Source: Saliphagus infecundisoli (GTDB lineage: Archaea; Halobacteriota; Halobacteria; Halobacteriales; Natrialbaceae). Taken from it: a stretch of DNA of 64,000 bases. Below are positions 30,624-39,202 of the stretch, in pieces (positions within the stretch are counted from its first letter, which is position 1; each line of letters opens with the position of its first letter). The translations under genes were made by a program, and so were the position numbers. The stretch is taken from the NCBI RefSeq assembly GCF_020177375.1, contig NZ_JAIWHV010000011.1, forward strand, positions 34,977 to 98,976, in the 5' to 3' direction. Below the pieces are notes generated by a model. It ran no database searches, had not been told where the DNA came from, and saw only the letters and a program-made list of their open reading frames with translations.

Positions 30624-31720
30624 CGTTCCAGGATCGCCGGCCGCTCGAGTTCGACCTCGCTACCGACGACCTCGCCGACCGCATCCACCGCCTTCGTCGG
30701 CCACTCCTCGCCGGCGGGAGTCAGCGCCTCGAAGCCGTCGCCGACGAGGACGGTCCCCTCGCTTTTGGCCCCCTGGACCGTCGGGTTCCAGGCGTAGGCC
30801 ATCGGCGCGTGGACGTCTGCGGGGTGGTCCGGCGTCGCGATCCACTCCCGGCCGGCGAAGCCGGCGGCGCCGCCCTGGTGGTGGAGTTCCCACTCGCCCT
30901 CGTAGCCCAGCGTCGCGTAGGCGTCCTGAATCGCCTCGAAGACGTCGCCCGCGGTGCCGGAGCCGGCGATCTCGCGGGTCGCCGCCAGCGCCGTCGTCTC
31001 GATCCTCGCGGCGATCGTGTGGCGGTCATCGAGCCAGGAAGGGGGATCGAACGCCACCGTTCGGGTACAGCTCGCGTGGAGTCCTTCGCGCTGGGCGGTC
31101 ACCGAGAGGAGGGCGTAGTCGCCGAGTTCGCTCTCCGTGGGCGTGTAGTGGCGATACCGGGTCGCCCGGTCTGCGCCGCCGACGAGGGCGACCGGCGACT
31201 CGATGCCGCGTGCGCCGAGGGCGGCCCGCAGCGATGTCGCCGCCTCGTGTTCGGTGTCGTCGGGCGCGAGTCCATGGGCGACCGACTCGATGGCCGCCGC
31301 GGTGTCCCGGCCGAGGGCGCGGTAGCGTTCGACGTCGGTCTCGGTCAGGGGCTGGCGGAGGTCGACGGGATCGACGTGTTCGACCTCGGCATCTGGAACC
31401 GCGACGTCTGCGGCCGCGGGTCCCTCGACCCGCTCGGCGATTGCCTCGGGCAGCGAGGAGGCGTACCAGGGGAACGTCTCGACGGGCGTGTCGTCGGGCA
31501 GGTCCGGCAGCTCCTCGGCGGCGATCCGGTCGGCCTCGATGGTGTCCGTGAGCACCCGGAGGTCGCCGTCGTAGCCGACGGCCGCGACCCCGGCGTCCGT
31601 TTCGCGATCGACGACGTTCGAGCCGCCGGTCAGCCAGGCGAAGGCGTTCGGGCGAGCGAACCAGATCGAAGAGAGATCCTCGCCGTCGAGGACGGCCTCG
31701 AGGCGGTCTACTTTCTCCAT
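30620..31720 (-). CDS. M24/creatinase-fold protein lacking the metal site
   Basis: A 366-residue pita-bread protein with a creatinase-N domain (about 1-125) and an M24-like C-terminal domain. The metal ligands seen in the other M24 gene of this window are mostly gone. The first Asp position reads LLSVTAQ (Ser206), the second reads HASCTRT (Ser/Cys before TRT), and the VEPG Glu is replaced by AWNPTVQG (Asn312). The His region (LHHQGGAAGFAG, 280-281) and the last Glu (KSEGTVLVG, 321) remain. It is therefore unlikely to be a two-metal aminopeptidase. Metal-free members such as creatinase exist, so another hydrolytic or binding role is possible. Its stop interlocks with the winged-helix gene. Confidence 0.8.
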   Translation of the reverse strand: MEKVDRLEAVLDGEDLSSIWFARPNAFAWLTGGSNVVDRETDAGVAAVGYDGDLRVLTDTIEADRIAAEELPDLPDDTPVETFPWYASSLPEAIAERVEGPAAADVAVPDAEVEHVDPVDLRQPLTETDVERYRALGRDTAAAIESVAHGLAPDDTEHEAATSLRAALGARGIESPVALVGGADRATRYRHYTPTESELGDYALLSVTAQREGLHASCTRTVAFDPPSWLDDRHTIAARIETTALAATREIAGSGTAGDVFEAIQDAYATLGYEGEWELHHQGGAAGFAGREWIATPDHPADVHAPMAYAWNPTVQGAKSEGTVLVGDGFEALTPAGEEWPTKAVDAVGEVVGSEVELERPAILER

Positions 31721-31817
31721 GGACGGGCGTCGTCGGGCGCGGCCTTGAATCCGACGGACGGCCCTCGCCGGGGAGACGGGCAGCCTAAGTAGGGCCGATC
31801 CCAACCTCCTCCTATCC

Positions 31818-32657
31818 GTGTCGTACGACAGCCGCACCTCCGGTCTCCCCGGCCCGCTCGCCCGGGTCGGCTTCCCGCACCTGCTCGCCGCGACGGTCGT
31901 CCTCGTGACCGCGACGATCCTGCTGGGCGTCGCGGCGAAGGCCACCGGCTCCGGGCTGGCCTGCCAGGCGAACTGGCCGCTGTGTGACGGTGGCCTGCTG
32001 AACCTGTTCCCGGCGAACTTCCCGAGTTTCTTCGAGTGGATCCACCGCGTCGTCGCGATGGTCGCCGGCTTCTTCATCGTCGGCACCGCCCTCGCCGCCT
32101 GGTGGGGCGCGGTCGACGACCCGCGGGTGCGCTACGCGGTCACCCTCGGACTCCTCTTGACCCCGGTCCAGGTCCTCCTCGGTCGCGAAACCGTCCTGAC
32201 CTACGAGATGACGATCCTCTCGCTTCACTTCTGGACCGCCGTCACCATCTTCGCGCTATTCGCCGTGGCGGTCGCCCTCGTCTGGGCGCCCTCGCTGTCG
32301 GCGGGCCACGTTACCGCCGCGATGGCGATCGGCGCCGCGGCCGTGCCCGTCCACGTCGCGCTGAGCCCGCTGTTCATCGGCTCGTACACCGCCGTGATCC
32401 AGACCGCCCAGTACGCCGCCGTCCTCGCCCTGCTGACCGCGGTGATCGTGGGCGCGATCGTCGGCCGCCGCCGGTACGACGGTCGGCCCGCGCGGGCGGT
32501 GGTCCTCGCCGCGCCCGCCCTCGCGGTCGCCGTTCTGGTGCTCGGGCGCCGTGCCGTGATGACGTTCGCGCCCGCCCTCGACGCCCTCTACCTGTTCGCC
32601 AGCGTGGCGCTGTTCGCGACCCTCGCCGCGGGCGTCGCCCTCGGCCGGCGCGATTAG
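31818..32657 (+). CDS. ctaA: Heme A synthase, COX15/CtaA family
   Basis: Membrane enzyme that oxidises heme O to heme A for terminal oxidases. Length is 279 residues with about eight transmembrane helices. The first half has KATGSGLACQANWPLCDGG with a Cys pair, as in many CtaA proteins, and FFEWIHRVVAM with the heme-ligand His. The second His is in ILSLHFWTAV. The second half is degenerate in conserved His, so heme binding there is less clear. The start is a GTG at 31818, the first after the upstream GC-rich leader. It is divergent from the M24-like gene, and its stop overlaps the convergent DUF457 gene by four bases (TTAG). Confidence 0.9.
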   Translation: MSYDSRTSGLPGPLARVGFPHLLAATVVLVTATILLGVAAKATGSGLACQANWPLCDGGLLNLFPANFPSFFEWIHRVVAMVAGFFIVGTALAAWWGAVDDPRVRYAVTLGLLLTPVQVLLGRETVLTYEMTILSLHFWTAVTIFALFAVAVALVWAPSLSAGHVTAAMAIGAAAVPVHVALSPLFIGSYTAVIQTAQYAAVLALLTAVIVGAIVGRRRYDGRPARAVVLAAPALAVAVLVLGRRAVMTFAPALDALYLFASVALFATLAAGVALGRRD

Positions 32658-33142
32658 ACGGTCGAAACGCTCGCGGCTGCGAGAAACGCCGTTCCGACCC
32701 CGGCCGCGAGCAACAGGGAGTTCGAGACCGGGTTCGCGGCGGTCGTCACCGAAAGCGAGTACCGCCGGCTCGAGACCGGCCAGAAGGGGCGGATCCCCAT
32801 CGGCGTCAGCCAGTCCGCGAGGAGGTGCGAGCCGATCGAGAGCGTCCCGACCGTGAAGGCGAACGTCGCAAGGATCGGGGCCTCGACTGGGGCCTCCTCG
32901 GTGGCGGCCACGGCGGCGACCGCGGCGAGGACGGCGCCGACGACGAGCGCGAAGAGGAGAGTGTGGGTCGGCCCCCGGTGGGCGATCAGCGGGACGCGGT
33001 GGTCGTAGTCGGGGGTCGTCGAGAGGGCGACGGCGACCGCCCCCCCGACGACCGCGAGCGCCTCGTAGCCCGCAAGGGCGACGGCGGCGCTGAGGGGCGC
33101 GTAGACCAGCAGTGCGGCGCCGTAGTGGCCGGCGCGATACAT
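32654..33142 (-). CDS. Membrane-bound metal-dependent hydrolase (DUF457/YdjM-like)
   Basis: A 162-residue protein with four or so membrane helices. The family's metal motif pattern is visible: TTPDYDHRVPLIAHRGPTHTLLFAL (Asp, His, His-Arg-Gly-x-Thr-His) and GSHLLADWLTPMGIRPFWP (His, Asp). The family is related to LexA-regulated YdjM; the substrate is unknown, although phospholipid or membrane turnover has been proposed. It is transcribed toward ctaA, with stops interlocked over four bases. It stands alone upstream, 55 bases from the PadR gene on the same strand. Confidence 0.85.
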   Translation of the reverse strand: MYRAGHYGAALLVYAPLSAAVALAGYEALAVVGGAVAVALSTTPDYDHRVPLIAHRGPTHTLLFALVVGAVLAAVAAVAATEEAPVEAPILATFAFTVGTLSIGSHLLADWLTPMGIRPFWPVSSRRYSLSVTTAANPVSNSLLLAAGVGTAFLAAASVSTV

Positions 33143-33196
33143 CTACCGAGCTGGACGGACGCCCGCGTGATAAATCCCCTCACGGCCGTATGTGGT

Positions 33197-33493
33197 CTAT
33201 GGAGCCGCGGGCGAAAGCGGTTCCTCGACGTAGATCGACTCCCAGCCCCGGCGCTCCCGGATCGCCGCCTCGCCCTCGGCGGTGATCGCGTAGTAGTTCG
33301 TCCGTCGGTCGAGTTCCCCCTTCTCGACCAGGCCGACCTCGACCAAGGTGTCGAGGTTCGGGTAGAGCCGGCCGTGATTGATCTCGGTGTCGTAGTAGCC
33401 CTGGATCCGTTCGCGGACCGACTGCCCCGAGGGGCGGTCGGCGCCGGCGATGACGTAGAGCAGGTCGCGCTGGAACGCGGTCAGGTCGTCCAT
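33197..33493 (-). CDS. PadR family transcriptional regulator
   Basis: A 98-residue winged-helix regulator. The N-terminal LTAFQRDLLYVIAGADRPSGQSVRERIQGYY and the recognition part INHGRLYPNLDTLVEVGLVEKG with wing RRTNYYAITAEGEAAI are typical of the short haloarchaeal PadR group. It has only the minimal dimerisation tail. The ATG at 33493 gives MDDLTAFQRD, the common start. It is divergent from the NikR-like gene across 124 bases, so both may share control sequences. Its ligand and target are unknown. Confidence 0.9.
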   Translation of the reverse strand: MDDLTAFQRDLLYVIAGADRPSGQSVRERIQGYYDTEINHGRLYPNLDTLVEVGLVEKGELDRRTNYYAITAEGEAAIRERRGWESIYVEEPLSPAAP

Positions 33494-33617
33494 CTCCCTG
33501 CAGGAACCTATCCCGGGGTCGGCCGTGGTTATGATCGTCCTACCGTCCACAGGCAACCGCCACCGCGAGGGGCCGAGCGGGCGCGAGAGCTTTCCCGCTC
33601 GCCCTCGAAGCGGGCGC

Positions 33618-34043
33618 ATGCGCACGAGCCTGAACGTCCCCGAGGAAATGCTCGCGGAGTTCGACCACACCTGGCAGGCCGAGGGGCTCGACTCGCGCTC
33701 GCGGGCGCTTCGGGAGGCGATCCAGGAGTACGTCGAGTCCCACCACCGCTTAGAGCAGGCCAGTGGCACCGTCGTCGCGGCGCTGATCTTCGACTACGCC
33801 CACGACCGGATCATCGAGGACCTCCACGACGTCCAACACGAGTTCCAGGCCGAGATCGACACCACCTCCCACGTCCACCACGGCGAGTGGTGTCTCGAGA
33901 CCGTCTTCTGTGAGGGGGCGGCCGACCGAATCCGGAAACTCGTCTACCGGCTGAAGGACTTCGACGCCGTCGGCCGCGTATCGGTAGTCCTCCTGCGGGG
34001 CGACGGCGGACTCGAGGGCGAGGCGAGCGAGGACAGTCCGTGA
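33618..34043 (+). CDS. NikR-like ribbon-helix-helix regulator with ACT-type metal-binding domain
   Basis: A 141-residue regulator. Residues 1-45 are a ribbon-helix-helix DNA-binding domain (MRTSLNVPEEMLAEFDHTW). Residues 50-130 match the NikR nickel-binding ACT fold, with candidate ligands His74, His85, His87 (or 88) and Cys92 in TSHVHHGEWCLETV. The spacing between the last His and the Cys is one residue shorter than in E. coli NikR, so the metal could differ. NikR represses nickel uptake when nickel is bound. No nickel transporter gene is adjacent; the ABC importer at 46.9-53.1 kb is too far away to link. The start was set at the first conserved Met. Confidence 0.78.
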   Translation: MRTSLNVPEEMLAEFDHTWQAEGLDSRSRALREAIQEYVESHHRLEQASGTVVAALIFDYAHDRIIEDLHDVQHEFQAEIDTTSHVHHGEWCLETVFCEGAADRIRKLVYRLKDFDAVGRVSVVLLRGDGGLEGEASEDSP

Positions 34044-34106
34044 TCCCGGACCGGGATCGAGAACGGAAATCGAGGCCGTTATTCTCCCCCCTAGCCTACC
34101 CGGGGT

Positions 34107-34718
34107 GTGGAGAACGTCACCGACCGGACGAGCAACCCCTTCGGAATGCGCCCGCCCTGCGAGGAGGCGGTCTTCGGCTACGGCGACGCCAACGCCGACT
34201 TCCACCTGATCGGCGACCACCCCGGACCCCACGGCGGGGAGACGAGCGGAATCCCTTTCACAGAGACCGAGGCCGGGCGAGCAATCAGCACCCTCCTCTT
34301 CGAGACCGGCTTCGCGAGCGGACCTCCCGAGAAGCCGGTCCTCGAGAACGCCTTCTGTAGCTACCTCCATATGTGCGTCGCGAAGGGGGAGCCGACCGAG
34401 CGGGCGTACGCCGATCTGGAACGGTACTTCGACGCGGAGTTGCGCGCGATCAACGCCCACATCCTGCTTCCCGTGGGAGAGCGCGCGACCGATCACGTCC
34501 TCCGGGAGTACACGACCCAGCGCCACCGGTTCGGCCGGGAGCTCGATATGGTCGCCCTCCACGCGACCGACCTCCGGGGCCGGGGCTTTCTCGTGGTTCC
34601 GATCCGCGAGCCGACCGAGTGGACCGACGACGACGCCGAGGCGATCCGGGGAGCGATCGCCGCCATACTGGCTTCGGACTACCGCCAGACGAAAGGCGTC
34701 GCGACGCTCGTCGGCTAA
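34107..34718 (+). CDS. Uracil-DNA glycosylase superfamily protein
   Basis: A 203-residue member of the UDG superfamily, which removes uracil from DNA to start base-excision repair. GYGDANADFHLIGDHPGPHGGETSGIPF corresponds to the family A motif (the GxGPG/water-activating loop), with an HPGPHG variant. LENAFCSYLHMCV and ILLPVGERATDHVL match the strands around the second half of the site. The classical Fe-S cysteines of family 4 UDGs are not apparent. The start is a GTG. Its stop is interlocked with that of the convergent DNA polymerase IV gene, so two DNA-damage functions face each other. Confidence 0.8.
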   Translation: MENVTDRTSNPFGMRPPCEEAVFGYGDANADFHLIGDHPGPHGGETSGIPFTETEAGRAISTLLFETGFASGPPEKPVLENAFCSYLHMCVAKGEPTERAYADLERYFDAELRAINAHILLPVGERATDHVLREYTTQRHRFGRELDMVALHATDLRGRGFLVVPIREPTEWTDDDAEAIRGAIAAILASDYRQTKGVATLVG

Positions 34719-36010
34719 TCGAAGTCGCCGAAGGAGGTCTGACCCTCCCGCCGTCGCCGGCGTGCGGTCGAATCCGCGCCCGAAGCGTCGTCGGCCGCCG
34801 GTGGCTGCCCGCCGTCCCCGGTCTCGATCTCCGTCGGATCTTCGCCGGCGAACCCCTCGAGGCTCGTCTGGTCGCCCCCGGCGAACTCGAGGTTCGCGAC
34901 TCTGACGCCAACCTTCCGGACGGGGTCGTCCTCGAACTCGGAGAACAGCGAGAGCGCGGTGCGCTCGACGAGCGGCGGATCGTCCACAGGCCCCGGCAGA
35001 GATGTCTCGCGGGTGTGGACGTCGTACGGCGGCGTCACCGCCTTCACGCCGATCGTTCGATACAGAGCGTCCTTCCTGCTGGCGCGGTCGGCGACCGCCG
35101 CCGCGAGCGTCCGGATCCGCTCGCGTTTGGGTGCGGCCTCGACGACCGCCTCGGCAAAGGCCGACTCCCGCGAGAGGCTCTTTGGTCGTCCTCGAGGCTC
35201 GACCGGGCGGTCGTCCTCGCCGCGGGCACGGTCGTAGAGTTCCCGGCCGCGCTCGCCGAAGGCCGAGACCAGGGAGTCGGGATCGGCCCTCGCGACGTCG
35301 CCCGCGGTCTCGATCCCCCGCTCGCGGAGTTCGCGGGCGGTGACGGGGCCGACGCCGTGGAGGAGGTCGACCTCGAGCGGCGCGAGGAACTCCTCGACTG
35401 CGCCGGGGGGAACGACCGTGAGCCCGTCGGGTTTGTCGTAGTCGCTGGCGATCTTCGCCGCGCTCATCGAGGGGGCCGCGCCGACACTGACCGTGACGCC
35501 GACGTCCCGCCTGACCCGCTCCTTGACGTGGCGGGCGAAGCCCTCGGCGACCTCCCAGCCAGTCCGGTCGGTGACGTCGAGGTAGGCCTCGTCGACGCTT
35601 ACCTCCCGGACGACGTCGGCACAGTCGTGGAGGATCTCCCGGACCTCGCCCGCGACCTCCTCGTAGTGTTCCATGTCCACGGGGCGGTAGTAGCCCGAGA
35701 TCTCGTCCTCGCTTCCTTCGCCCGCGTCGGCGTCCGACTCGTCGCGCCGCGGGAGCCGCTCCAGGGCGGTCGAGATCGCCTGGGCGCTCTCGACGCCGTG
35801 TTCACGAGCCTCGTAGCTCGCGGTCGCGACCGCACCGATGGTCTCTCCCTCCTCGTAGCCCATTCCGACGACGAGGGGCTCGCCTTCGAGTTCCGGCTCC
35901 CGGAGGCGCTCGCAGGCCGCATAGAAGCAGTCGGCGTCGACGTGGAGGACGATCCGCTCTTCCTCCTCGCCCTCGCCGCCGACGCCGGGGAGCCGGGAGC
36001 CGTCGTTCAT
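34715..36010 (-). CDS. dinB: DNA polymerase IV (Y-family, DinB)
   Basis: Translesion DNA polymerase. The catalytic carboxylates are in HVDADCFYA (motif I Asp) and VSVDEAYLDVTD (Asp-Glu pair). A helix-hairpin-helix segment LHGVGPVTARELRERGI and the little-finger domain (about residues 255-370) follow. The C-terminus ends GQTSFGDFD, a PCNA-interacting (PIP) box, preceded by an Arg-rich stretch. Length is 431 residues, longer than usual because of an acidic insert after AISTALERL (about residues 88-103) and a disordered tail. It overlaps the UDG stop by four bases. Confidence 0.94.
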   Translation of the reverse strand: MNDGSRLPGVGGEGEEEERIVLHVDADCFYAACERLREPELEGEPLVVGMGYEEGETIGAVATASYEAREHGVESAQAISTALERLPRRDESDADAGEGSEDEISGYYRPVDMEHYEEVAGEVREILHDCADVVREVSVDEAYLDVTDRTGWEVAEGFARHVKERVRRDVGVTVSVGAAPSMSAAKIASDYDKPDGLTVVPPGAVEEFLAPLEVDLLHGVGPVTARELRERGIETAGDVARADPDSLVSAFGERGRELYDRARGEDDRPVEPRGRPKSLSRESAFAEAVVEAAPKRERIRTLAAAVADRASRKDALYRTIGVKAVTPPYDVHTRETSLPGPVDDPPLVERTALSLFSEFEDDPVRKVGVRVANLEFAGGDQTSLEGFAGEDPTEIETGDGGQPPAADDASGADSTARRRRREGQTSFGDFD

Positions 36011-36121
36011 CGTCCGTGTTCACCGACGGTCCAGGTCCCCGTCAACGTTGCGTCCTCGGGTGGGTAAAATCGCTCTTTCAGTCTCGCGAATACCTTTGTG
36101 ATCGCCGACCGATATACGGAT

Positions 36122-37486
36122 ATGAAGCGTCGAACGTTCGTGGCGGCGGTCGGGAGCGGACTGGGCCCGACGGTCGCCGGCTGTCTGGGTAACGGTCCGG
36201 GGCCCGGGCGCGACCCCGCGGACGACGATGGAAACCGGAGCGACGGGAACCGAACGGGCGATCCGGGCGACCGAACCGATGGAACCCGGACCAGGGAGAG
36301 CGAGGACTCACCCGAGGGAAACGACAGCGACGGGACGGAGGGCGACGACCCGGACGGGGACGCCGACGGGAGCGGCTACGCCGTCGCGCTCGAGGACGAC
36401 CCCGTCGAGACCGTCGGCGAGTTCGCCACCCTCCGGGTCGAACTCGTCGATCCCCACGTCGAACCCGGCTCGCCGGCGGCGCTCAAGGCGACGCTCACGA
36501 ACGAGACCGAGGGGACGCTTGCAGTCTCTTCGGGTGCACCCTGGCCCTTTGGAGTTCTCTGGGCCGAGTCCGAGGACGGCGGCGAGTCGATCACGCTCTG
36601 GAACGATGCCTACGAGGAGAGCGAATACGTCGGAACGGACGGGAAACGCGTCGAGGATGTCGAGGACATCGGGGTTGGCGAGGAAATCGGCGCCGGGGAG
36701 TCGATCACCCGAGCCTTCGAGATCCACGAGGATACTCCCGGTCTCGAGCCGGGATCCTACGAGACGTCGATCACCGTCGGGATCGGACCTCGGGACGACT
36801 CCGAGGACCGCGAGAGCCTCGAGAGCGAACTCGTCCTCACGATCGGCGATGGCGATCGCGAAAACAACCGAACGGACGACCCCGACGACACGGGAAACGG
36901 CGACGACAGTGATCCTCGGATCGACGACCCGTCCTATGAGATCGAGGAGCCCGAACCCCCCGACGACCCCGCCGAGGACGACGACTGGAACGAGCACTAT
37001 CTGGGCGAGGAGATGCCCGCGGAGCCCACCCTCGAGTTCGAGGCCCTCGACGGCGCCCGTCTCGAGACGTTCGCGCTCTCGATCGAGGACGACGAGGGCG
37101 ACCAGTACGCCCTCGACCTGATCGAGAGCAGGGAGGGATTCGAGGAGCGATTCGACCTCGGAGCGATGGACCCGGAGGACCGAGAGCGGGTCCAAGCCGT
37201 CGATTTCGACGAACAGGTAGTCGTGGTGGCCGAATCGGGCTTCGGCTCCGGGTCGGTCCGCCACCGCTGGAAGCGCGTCGAGGAAAACGAGGGGGGTGTC
37301 CACCTCCACGGCTACTACACCCAACCGTACATCCGGACCGACGACTACGGCCCCCGCCTGTCGGTGCTGGTCGTCGAGCGCCCGGACGGGGATTTCGACC
37401 TGGCCCGCGCGAGCCTCACCGTCTCCCCGGATCGGCGGGTTCACTTCGACTCGACGGAGGGGGTCGTGACGGTGGACTCCAAGTGA
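36122..37486 (+). CDS. Secreted lipoprotein with acidic linker, function unknown
   Basis: A 454-residue exported protein. The N-terminus KRRTFVAAVGSGLGPTVAGCLG has a twin-arginine-like start and a lipobox (VAGC, Cys about residue 23), so it is probably Tat-exported and lipid-anchored on the outer face. A long Asp/Gly/Asn/Arg linker (about 25-95) with possible N-glycosylation sites precedes a beta-rich domain (about 98-235; TLRVELVDPHVEPGSPAALKATLTNET). A second acidic linker and a final domain of about 150 residues follow. No enzyme motif was recognised. It is divergent from dinB and 51 bases before gamma-glutamyltranspeptidase. The ATG at 36122 was chosen over 36098 because the signal begins there. 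Confidence 0.82.
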   Translation: MKRRTFVAAVGSGLGPTVAGCLGNGPGPGRDPADDDGNRSDGNRTGDPGDRTDGTRTRESEDSPEGNDSDGTEGDDPDGDADGSGYAVALEDDPVETVGEFATLRVELVDPHVEPGSPAALKATLTNETEGTLAVSSGAPWPFGVLWAESEDGGESITLWNDAYEESEYVGTDGKRVEDVEDIGVGEEIGAGESITRAFEIHEDTPGLEPGSYETSITVGIGPRDDSEDRESLESELVLTIGDGDRENNRTDDPDDTGNGDDSDPRIDDPSYEIEEPEPPDDPAEDDDWNEHYLGEEMPAEPTLEFEALDGARLETFALSIEDDEGDQYALDLIESREGFEERFDLGAMDPEDRERVQAVDFDEQVVVVAESGFGSGSVRHRWKRVEENEGGVHLHGYYTQPYIRTDDYGPRLSVLVVERPDGDFDLARASLTVSPDRRVHFDSTEGVVTVDSK

Positions 37487-37537
37487 GCCCCTGCCGGGAA
37501 GCCCGCCCTTTAGACGGTGGTCGCCGAACGGGCCCGC

Positions 37538-39202
37538 ATGAACCCTGACCTCGACCGGTTCGACTCCCGGCGCTCGACCGTCCGCGCCGACCGCGGGATG
37601 GTCGCGACGAGCCAGCCGCTGGCGGCCCAGGCGGGTCTCTCGACGCTCCGGGATGGCGGCAACGCCTTCGACGCCGCGGTCGCGACCGCCGCGGCGCTGA
37701 ACGTCGTCGAGCCCACATCGACGGGCCTCGGCGGCGACGTCTTCGCGCTCTACCGGACCGCCGACGGCGACATCGGCGCGATGCGCTCCTGTGGCGGGGC
37801 GCCCGAGGAGGCCACCATCGAGGCCGTCAAAGGGGCCTTGCGGGAGGCCGACCCCGAGGTACGGTCCTCCTACTACCCCGCCTCCCGGGGGTACGCGACC
37901 GACGAGGGAGAAAACGGCGAGGGGATCGAGATGCCGTTCCTCGGCCCCCACGCGGTGACGGTCCCCGGGACCGCCCGCGGCTGGGAGGCGACCGTCGAGG
38001 AGTTGGGACGACTCACGCTCGGCGACGTCCTCGAGCCGGCGATCCACTACGCGACCGAGGGGTATCCGGTCTCAGAGGTGATCGCCTCCCACTGGGCGGG
38101 CGCCGACCGCCTGTTCACCGACGACCACGCACGCGCGGCCTACCTCTTCGACGACGAGGCACCCGACGTCGGTCAGCGGGTCCGACTCCCCGAACTCGGT
38201 GACTCGCTCGCCACGATCGCCCGGGAGGGCGCAGACGCCGTCTACGAGGGAGAGATCGCCGACGAGATCGTCTCGGAGATTCGGGAAAAGGGCGGGTTCA
38301 TGAGGCACGACGACCTCGCCTCCTTCGAACCCGAGTTCGTCGATCCCGTCTCGACGACGTACAACGGCAGTGAGATCTACGAGCTGCCGCCGAACAACCA
38401 GGGACTGATCGCACTCGAAGCCCTGAACATCGCCGAGGAGATCGGTGCGGGCGAGCACGACTACGACTCCCCCGAGCGGGTCCACGCCTTCGCCGAGGCG
38501 ACGAAGCTCGCCTTCGTCGACGGCCACCGCTACATTACGGATCCCGCGTACGAGCAGATCCCGCCGCTCGGGTCGAAATCGTACGCCCACGAGCGGGCGG
38601 GCGAGATCGGTCCCTCGCCGATCCAGGATCCCGCCGTCGGCGTCCCGGGTTCGAACGCGGAGGATAGCGACACCGTGCTCCTGACGGTCGCCGACGAGGA
38701 GGGAAACCTCGTCTCGTACATCAACTCCCGCTTTGCGGGCTTCGGCAGCGGCCTGGTCGCGGGCGACACCGGGATCGCCCTCCAGAACCGCGGCGCCTCC
38801 TTCTCGCTGGATCCGGACCACCCCAACAGCTTAGAGCCAGGAAAGCGGCCGTTCCACACCCTGATTCCCGCGATCGGGGAGTTCCCCGAGCAGGGGTGGG
38901 CCGCCTTCGGCGTGATGGGCGGCTACATGCAGCCCCAGGGCCACGTCCAGGTCGTCTCGAACCTCGTCGACTACGGGATGACCCCCCAGGAAGCCCTCGA
39001 CGCGCCCCGGTGGCGCTACCGCGAGGACGGTACGTTGGGAATCGAAGAACGGCTTCCGGGGGCGACGAAGCTCGCTCGGAAGGGCCACGACGTCCGCGTG
39101 CTTCCCCCGGTGATGTTCGGCGGTGCCCAGTTCGTCGGTCGGCCCGACGGGCTCGCGGGCGCGACCGAACCCCGCAAGGACGGGGCGGCTGTCGGTTACT
39201 GA
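37538..39202 (+). CDS. ggt: Gamma-glutamyltransferase (gamma-glutamyltranspeptidase)
   Basis: An Ntn-hydrolase that self-cleaves and transfers or hydrolyses gamma-glutamyl groups. The N-terminal MVATSQPLAAQAGLSTLRDGGNAFDAAVATAAALNVVEPTSTGLGGD is the family fingerprint, with substrate-binding Arg/Gly residues. The predicted cleavage and nucleophile Thr379 lies in EDSDTVLLTVADEEGN, and the later GGYMQPQGHVQV matches the oxyanion region. There is no obvious signal peptide, so it is probably cytoplasmic and might act on gamma-glutamylcysteine, the product of GshA encoded at 18682. Length is 554 residues, normal for the precursor. It overlaps the convergent hypothetical gene by seven bases. Confidence 0.9.
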   Translation: MNPDLDRFDSRRSTVRADRGMVATSQPLAAQAGLSTLRDGGNAFDAAVATAAALNVVEPTSTGLGGDVFALYRTADGDIGAMRSCGGAPEEATIEAVKGALREADPEVRSSYYPASRGYATDEGENGEGIEMPFLGPHAVTVPGTARGWEATVEELGRLTLGDVLEPAIHYATEGYPVSEVIASHWAGADRLFTDDHARAAYLFDDEAPDVGQRVRLPELGDSLATIAREGADAVYEGEIADEIVSEIREKGGFMRHDDLASFEPEFVDPVSTTYNGSEIYELPPNNQGLIALEALNIAEEIGAGEHDYDSPERVHAFAEATKLAFVDGHRYITDPAYEQIPPLGSKSYAHERAGEIGPSPIQDPAVGVPGSNAEDSDTVLLTVADEEGNLVSYINSRFAGFGSGLVAGDTGIALQNRGASFSLDPDHPNSLEPGKRPFHTLIPAIGEFPEQGWAAFGVMGGYMQPQGHVQVVSNLVDYGMTPQEALDAPRWRYREDGTLGIEERLPGATKLARKGHDVRVLPPVMFGGAQFVGRPDGLAGATEPRKDGAAVGY

